A stretch of DNA of 24,192 bases from an uncultured Muribaculaceae bacterium (GTDB lineage Bacteria; Bacteroidota; Bacteroidia; Bacteroidales; Muribaculaceae), in NCBI GenBank assembly GCA_910587475.1, contig CAJUMR010000040.1, positions 1 to 24,192 of the forward strand, given 5' to 3'. A program made the position numbers and the translations under genes. Of this stretch, positions 6,242-15,254 are shown piece after piece (the stretch's first letter is position 1; each line of letters opens with the position of its first letter). The notes beneath the pieces are model-generated. The model was given only the letters and a program-made list of their open reading frames with translations, was not told the DNA's origin and did not search any database.

Positions 6242-8128
6242 TCACCAATAGTCGCGATTGATCGCCTTCGGCGACGGCGCAGCCGAGGCAGGAGTCACCT
6301 CATAAAGCGCCTGAAGAGCAAGCGCCCGGGTCATCAGCATGTCGTCGTGGTAGCCCCGCTTGGCTCCATAAGCCCCATTGGGCTGCTGCTTGTAGACTGC
6401 CAGTTCGCAGCATGCAGCCGCCGAGCGCTCGACATATTCCGCCTCCCTGATAGCCTTGATGAGACCATTGACGAGCATAACCTTGGTGGCACGGTTGGTG
6501 TGGAACCCGATGCGCCAGCCTCCTCCATGCCCGGCCCCGCCATCGTCGCCGCGCCTGCGGCGGTAGAGGTTGGAATAACACTCGGCAAGGCGCTGCAGCA
6601 CAAAGCCGTTGGCCCCCGCTCCGGCATTGGCCTCAGTCTCAAGAGTGTTGCTTTCGATGACAAGCAGAGCCTCGTTGTAGCGAGAGGCGATGACACGCGC
6701 GATGTCGACAAGGATGTCGTGGTCGACATGTCCGCGCCATTGCGCCACGACAGCATGCCGTCCCTCGTCGAGCGAGCCACACCTGCGCATCACCGCCACC
6801 ACCGACCAGTCGCTCGACGCGCTGCGGCCTCCGATGTCGACAGCCACGACATACTCGGCACCTTTGCGCGGCTCTTCCCAGATCTCCAACTCTCCGCCGG
6901 GGCGGTCATAGAGTCTGTCACCGACGACCGAACAAATCCTGTCGGGCTGACGGCAGTCAAGCATCATGCGGTCGATGTCTCCTTGATCAAAGACCCCGGC
7001 ATTGGTCGCACCGAAGGCTTCGACATCGTCGGAGGGATACTCGGCGTAGAGCTTCTGGAGATCTTTGTCGGAGCGGGCCTTCTCGCGATACCAATTGATC
7101 TGTTCGAGGGTGCATCCACGCCGCCACAGCCCCAACTCGCGGTCGCTGAGTGAAGCCGCGAAACCTTCGGCATCACAGCCGAGCGGCAAAGAGTTCATCT
7201 CGATCTCAAACCAGGCGACAAACACCGGCTTCTTGTCGCTCTCGCCGGCTTTTGCACGCTGCCACTCCTCATAGAAATAGTTGCCCATGCCGTTGGCGGT
7301 CGACTCCATGGCTATCAGCGAGTAAGGGATCAGCGCCACCGATCCGCACACACTGCGGATCAGATCATTGGGCGACATCATCGGTGTCTCACGCCAGTAG
7401 GCAGTCTCCGACAGATGAGCCATCGCTATGTCATAGCCTCTGATAGCATCCTGAGCTTCGCTCGACGATACCGCCACCCTGCACCCGCGGCCTGCTATCT
7501 CCCTGACATTGGTCGACCCTTCGAATGGCTTGAACTGCAACTTGGTGTTGCCATCGTCGCCACCATCCCACATATCAGCCGGATAGTCGCGCACGAGATC
7601 TGTGTAGAGACGCCTGATGTTGACCGCGCTGTCCTTGTTGTGGCAGCAGATCAGCGAGCTCCAGTTAGGACGCAGACACATCTGGATCCAAGCCATATAA
7701 TTCTGGATCAGCGTCGAACAGCCCCACTGACGGGCTTTCAAAACAATCACACGTATCGGGCGGCCTGCCAGACGGTCCTCTTCGAGCACGGCAAGCACCT
7801 TGCGTTGCCCCCTGTTGAGGACAAAAGGCGTCAGACTGTAGCCATTTTTAGGCTTGATCTTCACACAACTCACACACCAGTATTCGAAATCATGGCGACA
7901 ACGCAGCCGACGCCATTCGACCGGCCCTGTAGCCACAGCATACTGAGGATCTTCGACCATTGACCTCGGCACCCTCGCAGATCCGAGTCCCTCGACAGGC
8001 GTAGCCACAGTTAGCCTATCGCCGAAAGCGCCGATGCCTCTCACCGGATCATAGCCGTCGTCGAGCATCGCCTTACGACGCCGGTTCTCAGCGACGATAT
8101 CGCTTATATTCACCCTGTTACTTTCCAT
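6242..8128 (-). CDS. Phage terminase large subunit (DNA-packaging ATPase/nuclease)
   Basis: The 628-residue protein has every expected motif of a terminase large subunit, the motor that pumps DNA into a viral head and cuts it. The ATPase part shows Walker A KARQWGCST (131-139), a Walker B-like strand ending in catalytic Glu, DIAMAHLSE (233-241), and the coupling motif ESTANG (275-280). The RNase H-like nuclease part shows D431 in VVAVDIGG, E492 in LLVIESN, and the acidic pair D595-D596 in GYHDDM. No motif is broken and the length is normal to slightly long. The gene starts 12 bp after the 815-residue protein gene and is surely co-transcribed with it. There is no small terminase subunit beside it. 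The capsid and portal genes lie more than 8 kb away on the other strand, which is unusual. Confidence 0.9.
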   Translation of the reverse strand: MESNRVNISDIVAENRRRKAMLDDGYDPVRGIGAFGDRLTVATPVEGLGSARVPRSMVEDPQYAVATGPVEWRRLRCRHDFEYWCVSCVKIKPKNGYSLTPFVLNRGQRKVLAVLEEDRLAGRPIRVIVLKARQWGCSTLIQNYMAWIQMCLRPNWSSLICCHNKDSAVNIRRLYTDLVRDYPADMWDGGDDGNTKLQFKPFEGSTNVREIAGRGCRVAVSSSEAQDAIRGYDIAMAHLSETAYWRETPMMSPNDLIRSVCGSVALIPYSLIAMESTANGMGNYFYEEWQRAKAGESDKKPVFVAWFEIEMNSLPLGCDAEGFAASLSDRELGLWRRGCTLEQINWYREKARSDKDLQKLYAEYPSDDVEAFGATNAGVFDQGDIDRMMLDCRQPDRICSVVGDRLYDRPGGELEIWEEPRKGAEYVVAVDIGGRSASSDWSVVAVMRRCGSLDEGRHAVVAQWRGHVDHDILVDIARVIASRYNEALLVIESNTLETEANAGAGANGFVLQRLAECYSNLYRRRRGDDGGAGHGGGWRIGFHTNRATKVMLVNGLIKAIREAEYVERSAAACCELAVYKQQPNGAYGAKRGYHDDMLMTRALALQALYEVTPASAAPSPKAINRDYW

Positions 8129-8140
8129 ATGCGAGATCTA

Positions 8141-10588
8141 TCAGTCGGTTACACAATCAAACGTAACAGCCGCCAGACTCGAGTCCCGAGCCATGCGTCC
8201 CTGCAACGAAAACGCTGCCCGACGCATCGGCAACGCCAACACCGGCATCGCAATCGGCGATCCCATCGCCCCATCGACCGTCAGCCTCAGCGATGGCGAC
8301 GGCTCCAAATCATTTCCACTCATGCGGCTGACCGAAACATTGCCGTAAGCTATGGCCGACGATCTCATGTCGAAACCGACCCCTTTCAGCCTCACGAACC
8401 TCTCCGACAGATCGATCTGCCCGTCCCAACGCACGTAGACCGACTCTGGCCGGTCCTCTCGGCAGAGACAGCACAGACGACCGTCGACGAGCGCATAGCC
8501 GCCGACCGACTCAGTGACCCCACCGTCGCGCGTGTACATCTCCATACGTTCAAGATCGACAACCGTTGACACACCATTGCCTGCCGACGCCCACAGCTCT
8601 CCACGCAAGGCATCGTAGGCGAGTGCATCTGCATCAAATTTGCTGATGATAGTCTTCGCTTTCGACACCCCTACCTCGACCAAAGATCCGGCCGCTACGG
8701 CCAGCACCCTCCCCGATGCTTCGACGGCAGCATTGCGCGAGACCACCCCGCGACTGTCGATGCGGCTCAGACTCAAGCGCCCGTCACTGACGACAGTGAC
8801 AGCCGATATGCCCGACGAAGCGAGCGCAACGAAACGGACTTTAGAAAAATCCCAGCTCGACTGCGACCGAGAAGCGACGAACACGGCATTGACCGTGCCA
8901 TCGCCGACCGTAGCCACATCCAAAGCCCTGACAGGAGCGACGCTGTCGGTCAAAACCATAAACGAGGGCAATGACCGCGACTTGGTCACAGCAGCAGGCA
9001 CCACAAACGCCGGCATCGTTGACGACAGTACCACGGGTGCGAAACTGCGGTCGACATAGACTGACATGCGCCCCGACGGGTCGGGCGTGAGTGGCACGGT
9101 CATGCGGCGGACCGTGCCGCCCGAGCTTACGATAAGCGTCATCGCCACTGCATCGGCCGACGGATAACTCAGCAGCGGATTAAACGCCGCCGGAGCGTCA
9201 GTCAGACCGTCCGAAACGGCCACGACCTGTTCGTCGCCTGAAGCAAAGCTAACCGACACTGCAGCATGCCATGACCCGGCACCGCCACGTCGCGCAGCAA
9301 AGCATTCGACACTGTATCCGTCGAAGCGCAAGGCCTCGACATCGCCCCACAGCATCTTACCGGCCGCAGCCGCCACACACCTCGCCGTGAAACGCTGAGG
9401 AGCTGTAACACATCCGGCGAGATGCCCGCGAGGAGTGACTTTCATCTGCAAGGCTCGTTCCACTTCCCGGCATTCATCTGCCACGCCGGCATAAGCGCCG
9501 TCGGCCGCCGGACAGCAATCGATGGTGTCACCTTCGGCAAACGGACCCTGCACAACCGCCACAACACGCTCAACACGAGGCTGAACGGCCAGCATCCTCC
9601 GCAAACGCGCTTCAGCAGCCGCTCCATTAGCCTCCGACACCGCCCGTCCGGCGCCTTGCATTGTAAGCCTTATCATTGTCGCAGACGCCGCGTCAGACAC
9701 CACCGTCACCGCCGCCTCGCCTGACGGATCGAACGGATGGAACTGTGGACAGGCCAACACCTCGATGCGCGCCACCGCCGCTGCCATCGACCGCGTTATG
9801 GCATCGGGCGAAGAGAGTCTCAAACGCCATCCTCTCGCTCCGACTGTATAGCCGTCGAGAGTACGCCGGTCGGCCGACGTCACTTCAATCGCACGGGTCA
9901 GACGTGAACTGTCTGCCGCCCCAAGCAAAAGAGACGGAGACTCATAGATCACCTCGCCATCGTGACCGACAAACCGATAGCGCATCAGTGCCGGAGCGCA
10001 ATATTGTCCGGCCGCAGAAGCCTGAGCGACAACTCCTGCATATGCCCTCGCCACATCGCCGCTCACAGCGCGCCGGTCGCTGTCGTTGAGCTGCACGGGT
10101 GCCGACACATAGTCGCCTGTCAGACGGCGGGCGCTCACCTCCACCGAAAAATCGGCAGTCTCCTCGGCCATGAGCGACAGCCTTGGCCATCGGACCGAGT
10201 CCATCACTATCCATCCGTCGGGACTCCTGCGCAAGTCCACCGCACCCGCGTCGGTCATCACCGTCAACCGCAGGCCCGACACCACTGCACAACGTATCTC
10301 GCTGCCGAGATCAGCGATTACCGTCACATCCCAGCCGTCGGGAAGATCGACCTCTCCGAGCCTCGATCCGTCAGCGACAATGAGCACCCCGCTTCCGGCA
10401 ATCTCAGCCAATGGTAGCCACGGCGCAGCGACAAGCACCGCCGGATTGCCGACGGGACTAAGCTCCAGTCGGCCCGTAGGCCGGGATTCGATTCTGAGAT
10501 TATGACATACTGTAGTGGCGCTTTCATCAGGTCGCGCCACACTGACCTTCACGCCGCCCGCAGCGGCAGTTTTCTTAAAATGTCTCAT
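8141..10588 (-). CDS. Large phage-structural-like protein (possible virion stabilisation or tail protein)
   Basis: This 815-residue protein is beta-rich, with many short Val/Ala/Ser strands, no signal peptide and no membrane segment. It carries no catalytic motif I recognise. The stretch YRFVGHDGEVIYESPSLLLG (about 210-230) resembles the 'RYRyv..dGe.S..SP' segment of large proteins called stabilisation proteins in podovirus-like phages of Bacteroidales. The second half (residues 600-815) has repeated strand-turn units such as YDALRGELWASAGNGVSTVV and YALVDGRLCCLCREDRPESV, suggesting a beta-propeller. It is the first gene of a two-gene operon with the terminase, which supports a virion role. 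Another Bacteroidales-specific structural protein is possible. The frame is long and uninterrupted, with G+C content like its neighbours. Confidence 0.5.
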   Translation of the reverse strand: MRHFKKTAAAGGVKVSVARPDESATTVCHNLRIESRPTGRLELSPVGNPAVLVAAPWLPLAEIAGSGVLIVADGSRLGEVDLPDGWDVTVIADLGSEIRCAVVSGLRLTVMTDAGAVDLRRSPDGWIVMDSVRWPRLSLMAEETADFSVEVSARRLTGDYVSAPVQLNDSDRRAVSGDVARAYAGVVAQASAAGQYCAPALMRYRFVGHDGEVIYESPSLLLGAADSSRLTRAIEVTSADRRTLDGYTVGARGWRLRLSSPDAITRSMAAAVARIEVLACPQFHPFDPSGEAAVTVVSDAASATMIRLTMQGAGRAVSEANGAAAEARLRRMLAVQPRVERVVAVVQGPFAEGDTIDCCPAADGAYAGVADECREVERALQMKVTPRGHLAGCVTAPQRFTARCVAAAAGKMLWGDVEALRFDGYSVECFAARRGGAGSWHAAVSVSFASGDEQVVAVSDGLTDAPAAFNPLLSYPSADAVAMTLIVSSGGTVRRMTVPLTPDPSGRMSVYVDRSFAPVVLSSTMPAFVVPAAVTKSRSLPSFMVLTDSVAPVRALDVATVGDGTVNAVFVASRSQSSWDFSKVRFVALASSGISAVTVVSDGRLSLSRIDSRGVVSRNAAVEASGRVLAVAAGSLVEVGVSKAKTIISKFDADALAYDALRGELWASAGNGVSTVVDLERMEMYTRDGGVTESVGGYALVDGRLCCLCREDRPESVYVRWDGQIDLSERFVRLKGVGFDMRSSAIAYGNVSVSRMSGNDLEPSPSLRLTVDGAMGSPIAMPVLALPMRRAAFSLQGRMARDSSLAAVTFDCVTD

Positions 10589-10618
10589 AGGTTGAATGCT
10601 TATTGATTAATTCTGCTG

Positions 10619-10626
10619 CAAAGTTA
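10619..10626 (-). promoter_or_regulatory. Bacteroidota -7 box for the 815-residue protein/terminase operon
   Basis: On the minus strand TAACTTTG matches TAnnTTTG, 30 bases before the ATG at 10588. The -33 element is not clear. It shows that this phage pair can be read by the host vegetative sigma factor. Confidence 0.5.
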
Positions 10627-10703
10627 ACCTGCATATCGATACAGTTACCCCCATTTTCGGACAAGTGTCCGCTTTAACACTCCGCCGATGCCCTAAAATG
10701 CAG

Positions 10704-10735
10704 AGCGGGCGACCCTGTAATCAGGGCCGCCCGCT
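10704..10735 (-). terminator. Hairpin terminator after the GLUG-like secreted protein gene
   Basis: The arms 10704-10717 and 10722-10735 pair over 14 positions around a 4-base loop. The single non-Watson-Crick position is an A-C mismatch on plus RNA but a G-U pair on minus RNA, so the stem suits the minus-strand transcript ending at 10779. The T-run after it is short (ATTTTAG). It separates the cellular genes from the phage pair. Confidence 0.65.
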
Positions 10736-10778
10736 TGTCGGTTGATATATTATTTTATATCAAAATTTCGATGATCGA

Positions 10779-12887
10779 TCAACGGATCACGACTTTGCTC
10801 ACCTTGTCGCCGCGGCGAACGATGAAGATGCCGTTTTCGGGATTGTCGACACGCACACCGTTGAGGTTGTAGTAAACAGCCTCAGCTTCGTCAGCAGCTT
10901 CGATGTCTTCGATGCCCGAAGTTTCAGAAGCCTTGTAGCCGATAACGTAGAGTGAAGGTTCGCCGTTGAAGAGAGTAACGACAACAGTCACATCATAAGT
11001 GCCGGCTTCAACAGAAGCAAGAGTGTAGTTGTTGCGGAACGAGAGAGTGATGTCGCCTACAGTTCCTTCGAAGTTAGCCTTATCAGCCGGAGTTGCTTCA
11101 GCAAACTTCACATCTTTCACCACGATGACAGCGTTTACGAGATCAGCATTGATGTCGGCAGCTGCCACTTCCTTAGCTTCGAAAGTGCCTTCGGTAGCTG
11201 CGGGGAGCGAAACGGGCTTGAGTTCGGGAGTGTTGCCATTGTAAAGCACATAAGTAGCTTCCCAACCTGCGGGGATAACGTCACCGACCTTGAAGCTGTT
11301 GGTGCCGTAGATCTGGATGAAGTCACCAGCTTCGTCGCAAGCGTAAACGTTGCTGTAGTTAACGAAGCCGACAGTGAGAGGATAACCGATGATCACACCA
11401 AGATTGCTGTTGAGGGCGATTGTTTCCTTAACAGACTTGGTAGTCGGGAGTTTGATCACCTCGTAAGCGAATGATTCGAGACCGGGGAGACCATATACAG
11501 TCTTGGTAGCGCTGAAAGCATCCCAAGATTTCACTTCTTCGATAAGTTCAGCCTCATTTTCTGCGTCAGCCACGCTTACTTCACCATCGAGCTTAGCGCC
11601 AACGACAGCGTTTTCAGCGCCTTCGCTGAATGCCACAACACCGTCAACAAAGAGATCGGGAGTCTTGTCAGAAGCGACAACGAGAGCGACGTTGCTGCCT
11701 GTGCCGGTAACAGAACCAGCTACATAGCTGTGAGCGATTTCAGCGCCGTTGCGGAGACGACCTACGAAACCTGCAACATTGTTTGCGCCGATGATCTCAG
11801 CGTTGACATAGCAGTCCTTGATGATGATGTCAGAACCGGTTGTACCGACGAGACCACCGATATAGTTAGCATTGCCGGCAGCGTCGTACTTACCTGTTAC
11901 GAAAACGTTTTCGATCGTAGTCACAGGAGCGATCGCAGCAGCTGCAGTGTGACCTGCATAAGCAGCGAGGAAACCGCCGCCCTGACCGTCGCGGTTGACA
12001 ACGTCAGCATTGATCACGCCGAGGTTCTTGACTGTGCCTGTGAGCACGCCGAAGATAGTGCACATATAGTAGTTGTTCTGTGCTGCGTCGGCGGGAGTCA
12101 GCTTCGGAGAGAAGTTTTTGATGAAGTGGTTCTGGCCGTCGTAGTTGATAGCCGATGTGTAGACACCGTTGAAACCGTTGATAGCATGCCAGTCTTCAAC
12201 GCCTGCCATGTCGATGTCGGCAGTCTGCACGAAGTAAGTTGTGCCTTCGATGTTGGTCTGCACCTTGGTCCATGCGTTGCAGAGGTCGGCAGCCGACTTG
12301 ATCTTGTAAGGATTAGCTTCAGTTCCGTCGGGTTCAACGACTTCACCTGCTTCACCATAGTTGATAGTGATCTTAGAGAACGAGATGGTCTGACCGTTGG
12401 CAGTCTGCTTGGGCACTTCGAAAACGATCTTCACATACTTGCCGGCTTCGGGAGCGTTGACATCGATGGTCATGTCGGTGTCTGCATAATCGGGAAGATC
12501 AGCAAGGATGTCAGTTGCAGCAGCACCAGAAAAATCGGCGTTGTCGGCCACGTAGAGAGTTGCGCTTGAGATCTGCTCCTTGTTGTAGCGGGTGCTGATG
12601 GTGGCAACGATAGTGGTGATGGGAGCTTCCGACGGCTTCAAAGTAGCGATAGTCGGAGTTGTAGCGTCGGTCTTCCAACCGCCGGCGATGAAATCCCAAC
12701 CATTGTTGTTGTTGTTGAGAGCAGTGAAACTCCACATTCCATCGGTTGAAGTCCATGTTGAGCTGTAAGAACTTGTCTTTTCGTAATCGGTGCTACCCTT
12801 TACGAACTCGATGGTTGTCGGTTCAATTGCAAACGATGTCATTGACATAGCTGCTACCGAGAACAACGAAAGTAAAAGTTTTTTCAT
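10779..12887 (-). CDS. Large secreted protein with GLUG-like repeats and a T9SS-like C-terminal tail
   Basis: The 702-residue protein begins with a classic signal peptide (MKKLLLSLFSVAAMSMTSFA). Residues of about 24-180 form a beta-sandwich-like region. It is followed by a GTEANPYKIKSAADLCN segment, which normally precedes GLUG repeats. Beta-helix-like repeats follow: GTVKNLGVINADVVN, NYIGGLVGTTGSDIIIKDCY and NNVAGFVGRLRNGAEIAHSY. The C-terminus YYNLNGVRVDNPENGIFIVR resembles a type IX secretion sorting domain ending in basic Val/Ile residues (KVVIR). It is therefore likely exported to the cell surface or outside. Function is unknown; surface adhesion or glycan binding is a guess. It lies downstream of the nuclease-like gene on the same strand and ends at a strong hairpin. 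Confidence 0.75.
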   Translation of the reverse strand: MKKLLLSLFSVAAMSMTSFAIEPTTIEFVKGSTDYEKTSSYSSTWTSTDGMWSFTALNNNNNGWDFIAGGWKTDATTPTIATLKPSEAPITTIVATISTRYNKEQISSATLYVADNADFSGAAATDILADLPDYADTDMTIDVNAPEAGKYVKIVFEVPKQTANGQTISFSKITINYGEAGEVVEPDGTEANPYKIKSAADLCNAWTKVQTNIEGTTYFVQTADIDMAGVEDWHAINGFNGVYTSAINYDGQNHFIKNFSPKLTPADAAQNNYYMCTIFGVLTGTVKNLGVINADVVNRDGQGGGFLAAYAGHTAAAAIAPVTTIENVFVTGKYDAAGNANYIGGLVGTTGSDIIIKDCYVNAEIIGANNVAGFVGRLRNGAEIAHSYVAGSVTGTGSNVALVVASDKTPDLFVDGVVAFSEGAENAVVGAKLDGEVSVADAENEAELIEEVKSWDAFSATKTVYGLPGLESFAYEVIKLPTTKSVKETIALNSNLGVIIGYPLTVGFVNYSNVYACDEAGDFIQIYGTNSFKVGDVIPAGWEATYVLYNGNTPELKPVSLPAATEGTFEAKEVAAADINADLVNAVIVVKDVKFAEATPADKANFEGTVGDITLSFRNNYTLASVEAGTYDVTVVVTLFNGEPSLYVIGYKASETSGIEDIEAADEAEAVYYNLNGVRVDNPENGIFIVRRGDKVSKVVIR

Positions 12888-12957
12888 GTAGTTTGTTGTT
12901 TTTAAGTAGGTAATAATGATGATATTTAGTGAGTGTTACTCCAATGTCGGCAACCCG

Positions 12958-14004
12958 TTACTTCGTTTTTACATAACGGATGAGCAGGATTTCGGTCGGG
13001 AAGTGGTCGGAGTATCCGTTGAGATACGATCCTGCCGCAAACGTGCGGCGCGGATAACCCTGACGGCTGCCTTCGGTGTCCTTGAGGAAGTCTTTGTTAA
13101 GCACATCTGCGCGGTAGAAGTGCCAACGGTCATCGGGACCGTTGGCCAGGCTACCCGAGATGATGATCTGGTCGAAAAGATTCCATGAACTTTTGTATGC
13201 GAGTGTGCCGATGCCCGCATCAAGCTTGCGCCAGAACGGATTGTAGAATTCGTGAGCTCCGACGCCTTCGGCATCGCGTTTGGCTCCGAGCACTTTTGCA
13301 CACGATTTGTCCATGGGGTCGTCGTTGAGGTCGCCCATGATTACAACCCCGATATTGGGATCGACGCGCCAGAGCGAATCGGCAATCTGCTTCGACAGAG
13401 CGGCAGCGGCCTCGCGGTTGGGCGACGATTTTTCCTGGCCTCCGAGACGCGAGGGCCAGTGGTTGACGATCACTGCTATGCGTTCGCCACCGATGGTGCC
13501 TACGACACACATCTGATCTCGGGTGCGGTAAGGGATGGTTGTGAGTCTGTGATTGGTGACGTTCTCAAACTTGAACATCTTAGGATTATAAAGCAAGCCG
13601 ACATCGACTCCGCGCGCATCGGGCGAGTCGTGGTGTACGACCTGAAGATTCCAAGGTTTGAGCTCGGGCTGAGATACAAGATCCTCGAGAACGGTGCGGT
13701 TTTCGATTTCGCTGACTCCGACTATGGCCGGGCCCATCGGAGTTGCGGGAGTTGTGAATTGAGATATTGCGTAGGCAAGATTGTGGAGCTTGGCCTCATA
13801 CTTCCGCGAGTCCCATTGTTTCTGACCACCGGGAGTGTACTCGAGATCTCGGTTTTCAGGGTTATTCGGGATAGTGTCGAAGAGGTTTTCAAGGTTATAG
13901 AAAGCAATGCCGACCATCTGTCGACGGCCTTCCGGATTTTTAGCAGACAAGATTGTGCTGACCGCTATCAGCGCTAATGCGAGGGTGAAAAATCGTTTCA
14001 TCAA
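12958..14004 (-). CDS. Secreted endonuclease/exonuclease/phosphatase family protein
   Basis: The 348-residue protein has an N-terminal signal peptide (MMKRFFTLALALIAVSTILS) followed by all main motifs of the EEP (DNase I-like) fold. These are FYNLENLFD (35-43), the metal-binding Glu in VGVSEIEN (95-102), the catalytic-type His in HDSPDARGVDVGLLY (125-139), VNHWPSR (180-186), GDLNDDP (224-230) and the C-terminal SDHFP (332-336). Such proteins hydrolyse phosphodiester bonds; the substrate could be nucleic acid, lipid or sugar phosphate. The export signal indicates a periplasmic or surface role. The gene has its own well-formed promoter, and translation may begin at the second Met instead of the first. 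The downstream secreted GLUG-like gene starts 70 bp later and may share its transcript. Confidence 0.88.
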   Translation of the reverse strand: MMKRFFTLALALIAVSTILSAKNPEGRRQMVGIAFYNLENLFDTIPNNPENRDLEYTPGGQKQWDSRKYEAKLHNLAYAISQFTTPATPMGPAIVGVSEIENRTVLEDLVSQPELKPWNLQVVHHDSPDARGVDVGLLYNPKMFKFENVTNHRLTTIPYRTRDQMCVVGTIGGERIAVIVNHWPSRLGGQEKSSPNREAAAALSKQIADSLWRVDPNIGVVIMGDLNDDPMDKSCAKVLGAKRDAEGVGAHEFYNPFWRKLDAGIGTLAYKSSWNLFDQIIISGSLANGPDDRWHFYRADVLNKDFLKDTEGSRQGYPRRTFAAGSYLNGYSDHFPTEILLIRYVKTK

Positions 14005-14027
14005 TGTACGTATTGAATTAATGTGCG

Positions 14028-14059
14028 TAAAGTTACGAATTTTTTGCGCTCCTCACAAA
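14028..14059 (-). promoter_or_regulatory. Bacteroidota promoter for the EEP protein gene
   Basis: On the minus strand TTTG (14056-14059), a 20-base spacer and TAACTTTA (14028-14035) fit the consensus with one mismatch in the -7 box. The expected start of transcription is about 17 bases before the ATG. Confidence 0.55.
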
Positions 14060-14112
14060 AAAAGTTTTCAAAGCCCGATATTTCCCCCGGGTCGTCAGCC
14101 CCTGAGGGAGTA

Positions 14113-14145
14113 AGAACCTGTCACATAATATATGGGGCAGGTTCT
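14113..14145 (-). terminator. Stem-loop after the DUF1573 gene
   Basis: AGAACCTG (14113-14120) and CAGGTTCT (14138-14145) form an 8-bp stem around a 17-base loop, 6 bases past the stop codon of the DUF1573 gene. There is no T-run on the minus strand, so terminator activity is uncertain. Confidence 0.4.
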
Positions 14146-14151
14146 AAAAGA

Positions 14152-15213
14152 TCAGATCACCTCTCCCACAACACGGAATGTCTGCACGGGATTTTCGGGA
14201 TCGTTGGTTATCACCGACACACGCGCGTTTAACATATTGTCGGTCAACTGCGACGGATCGACTGTCAGCTTTATCACCGCCGAGTGGCCCTTTTTCAACT
14301 GCTTTCTGTCAACTGCGACATCAACGCCCCGGTCGACCGTGTAGACGCGCCGGATGTCGAGCGTCGATTTCCCGCAGTTTTCGATCGTGACTTCACGCAT
14401 TTCCGGCTTGGATCCGCGCTCGATGCGGCCGTAGTCGACCGCCGCAGCCGAAAGTCGGGCGACGGGAGCTTTTGCTCGCTCGTCGTCAGTCAGTTGCGAG
14501 AAATCTTCCTTGACTATTGCGGTGAAAGGCAATGAAAATTCCTCACGCCCGGTCGACAGGCGGATCGAGTCTTCGACGAGCCCCCAGTTGTCGGTTCCCG
14601 CCGTCCGCAGGAAGCATATCATGGTGATCTGTTCGCCCGGCCCGACCATAGCCGGCTCGAAATTGACATCGACATAATCAGGCTTGCCGACCACGCGCAC
14701 CCTCAGACTGTCGGGGGTGCGATTGTAGGCGTCGGCATAGACTGTCTTCATGTGAGGCTTCACAATCTGACCGAACATCACCGCACCCTGGCGGAATTTC
14801 AGCGATCCCTTGTCGACAGGATACTGCCCCGCGACACTCGTGCGCGAGCCGATCACCACCCCTTCGATCGTCAGCCGAGTCTTGCCGGCAGTGGTTTCGA
14901 CACTGATTGTCTTGCGGAAACGTCCGGGACGACCCTCGGGATTGTAGACGACTGCAATCGATGCCGTGTCGCCGGGCGCCACCGGATCGCGCGGATAGTC
15001 GGGCTGGGTGCAGCCGCACGATGCCCTCGCGGCTACGACTGTCACCGGCTCGTCGCCGGTATTGACAAACTTGAAGTCGCAGCTGACGGCACCATGATCC
15101 TCGTCAAACGCACCGAAATTATGTCTGAATGACAACCACTCCACCGACTGACCGGCCATAGCCGCAGATATCCCTGCGGCAGCGACACATATGAAGATCA
15201 AAAATCGTTTCAT
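14152..15213 (-). CDS. DUF1573 domain-containing secreted protein
   Basis: From the ATG at 15213 the product is 353 residues with a signal peptide (MKRFLIFICVAAAGISAAMA). Residues of about 22-120 match DUF1573, an immunoglobulin-like domain of Bacteroidota envelope proteins: FRHNFGAFDEDHGAVSCDFK, the CGC turn in ARASCGCTQP, and PGDTASIAVVYNPEGRPGRF. A second Ig-like domain occupies the C-terminal 100 or so residues (VDYGRIERGSKPEMREVTIE and ITNDPENPVQTFRVVG). The frame extends to 15237, but a -7 box at 15240-15247 would place the transcript start inside that extension, so 15213 is preferred. The exact biological role of DUF1573 proteins is not settled. It follows the ion channel gene by about 40 bp but has its own promoter box. 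Confidence 0.85.
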   Translation of the reverse strand: MKRFLIFICVAAAGISAAMAGQSVEWLSFRHNFGAFDEDHGAVSCDFKFVNTGDEPVTVVAARASCGCTQPDYPRDPVAPGDTASIAVVYNPEGRPGRFRKTISVETTAGKTRLTIEGVVIGSRTSVAGQYPVDKGSLKFRQGAVMFGQIVKPHMKTVYADAYNRTPDSLRVRVVGKPDYVDVNFEPAMVGPGEQITMICFLRTAGTDNWGLVEDSIRLSTGREEFSLPFTAIVKEDFSQLTDDERAKAPVARLSAAAVDYGRIERGSKPEMREVTIENCGKSTLDIRRVYTVDRGVDVAVDRKQLKKGHSAVIKLTVDPSQLTDNMLNARVSVITNDPENPVQTFRVVGEVI

Positions 15214-15239
15214 CTCTATTCTCACATATTTATTCATTG

Positions 15240-15247
15240 CAAATATA
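15240..15247 (-). promoter_or_regulatory. Bacteroidota -7 box for the DUF1573 gene
   Basis: On the minus strand TATATTTG matches TAnnTTTG, 27 bases before the ATG at 15213. The -33 position would fall inside the end of the ion channel gene and is not clear. This box decides the start codon choice. Confidence 0.45.
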
Positions 15248-15254
15248 GTTATTT

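Noticed and set aside
11730..12569. 279-codon plus-strand frame opposite the secreted GLUG-like protein
   Set aside because: The minus-strand gene has signal peptide, repeats and sorting tail; the plus frame is a Val/Asp/Cys-rich shadow.
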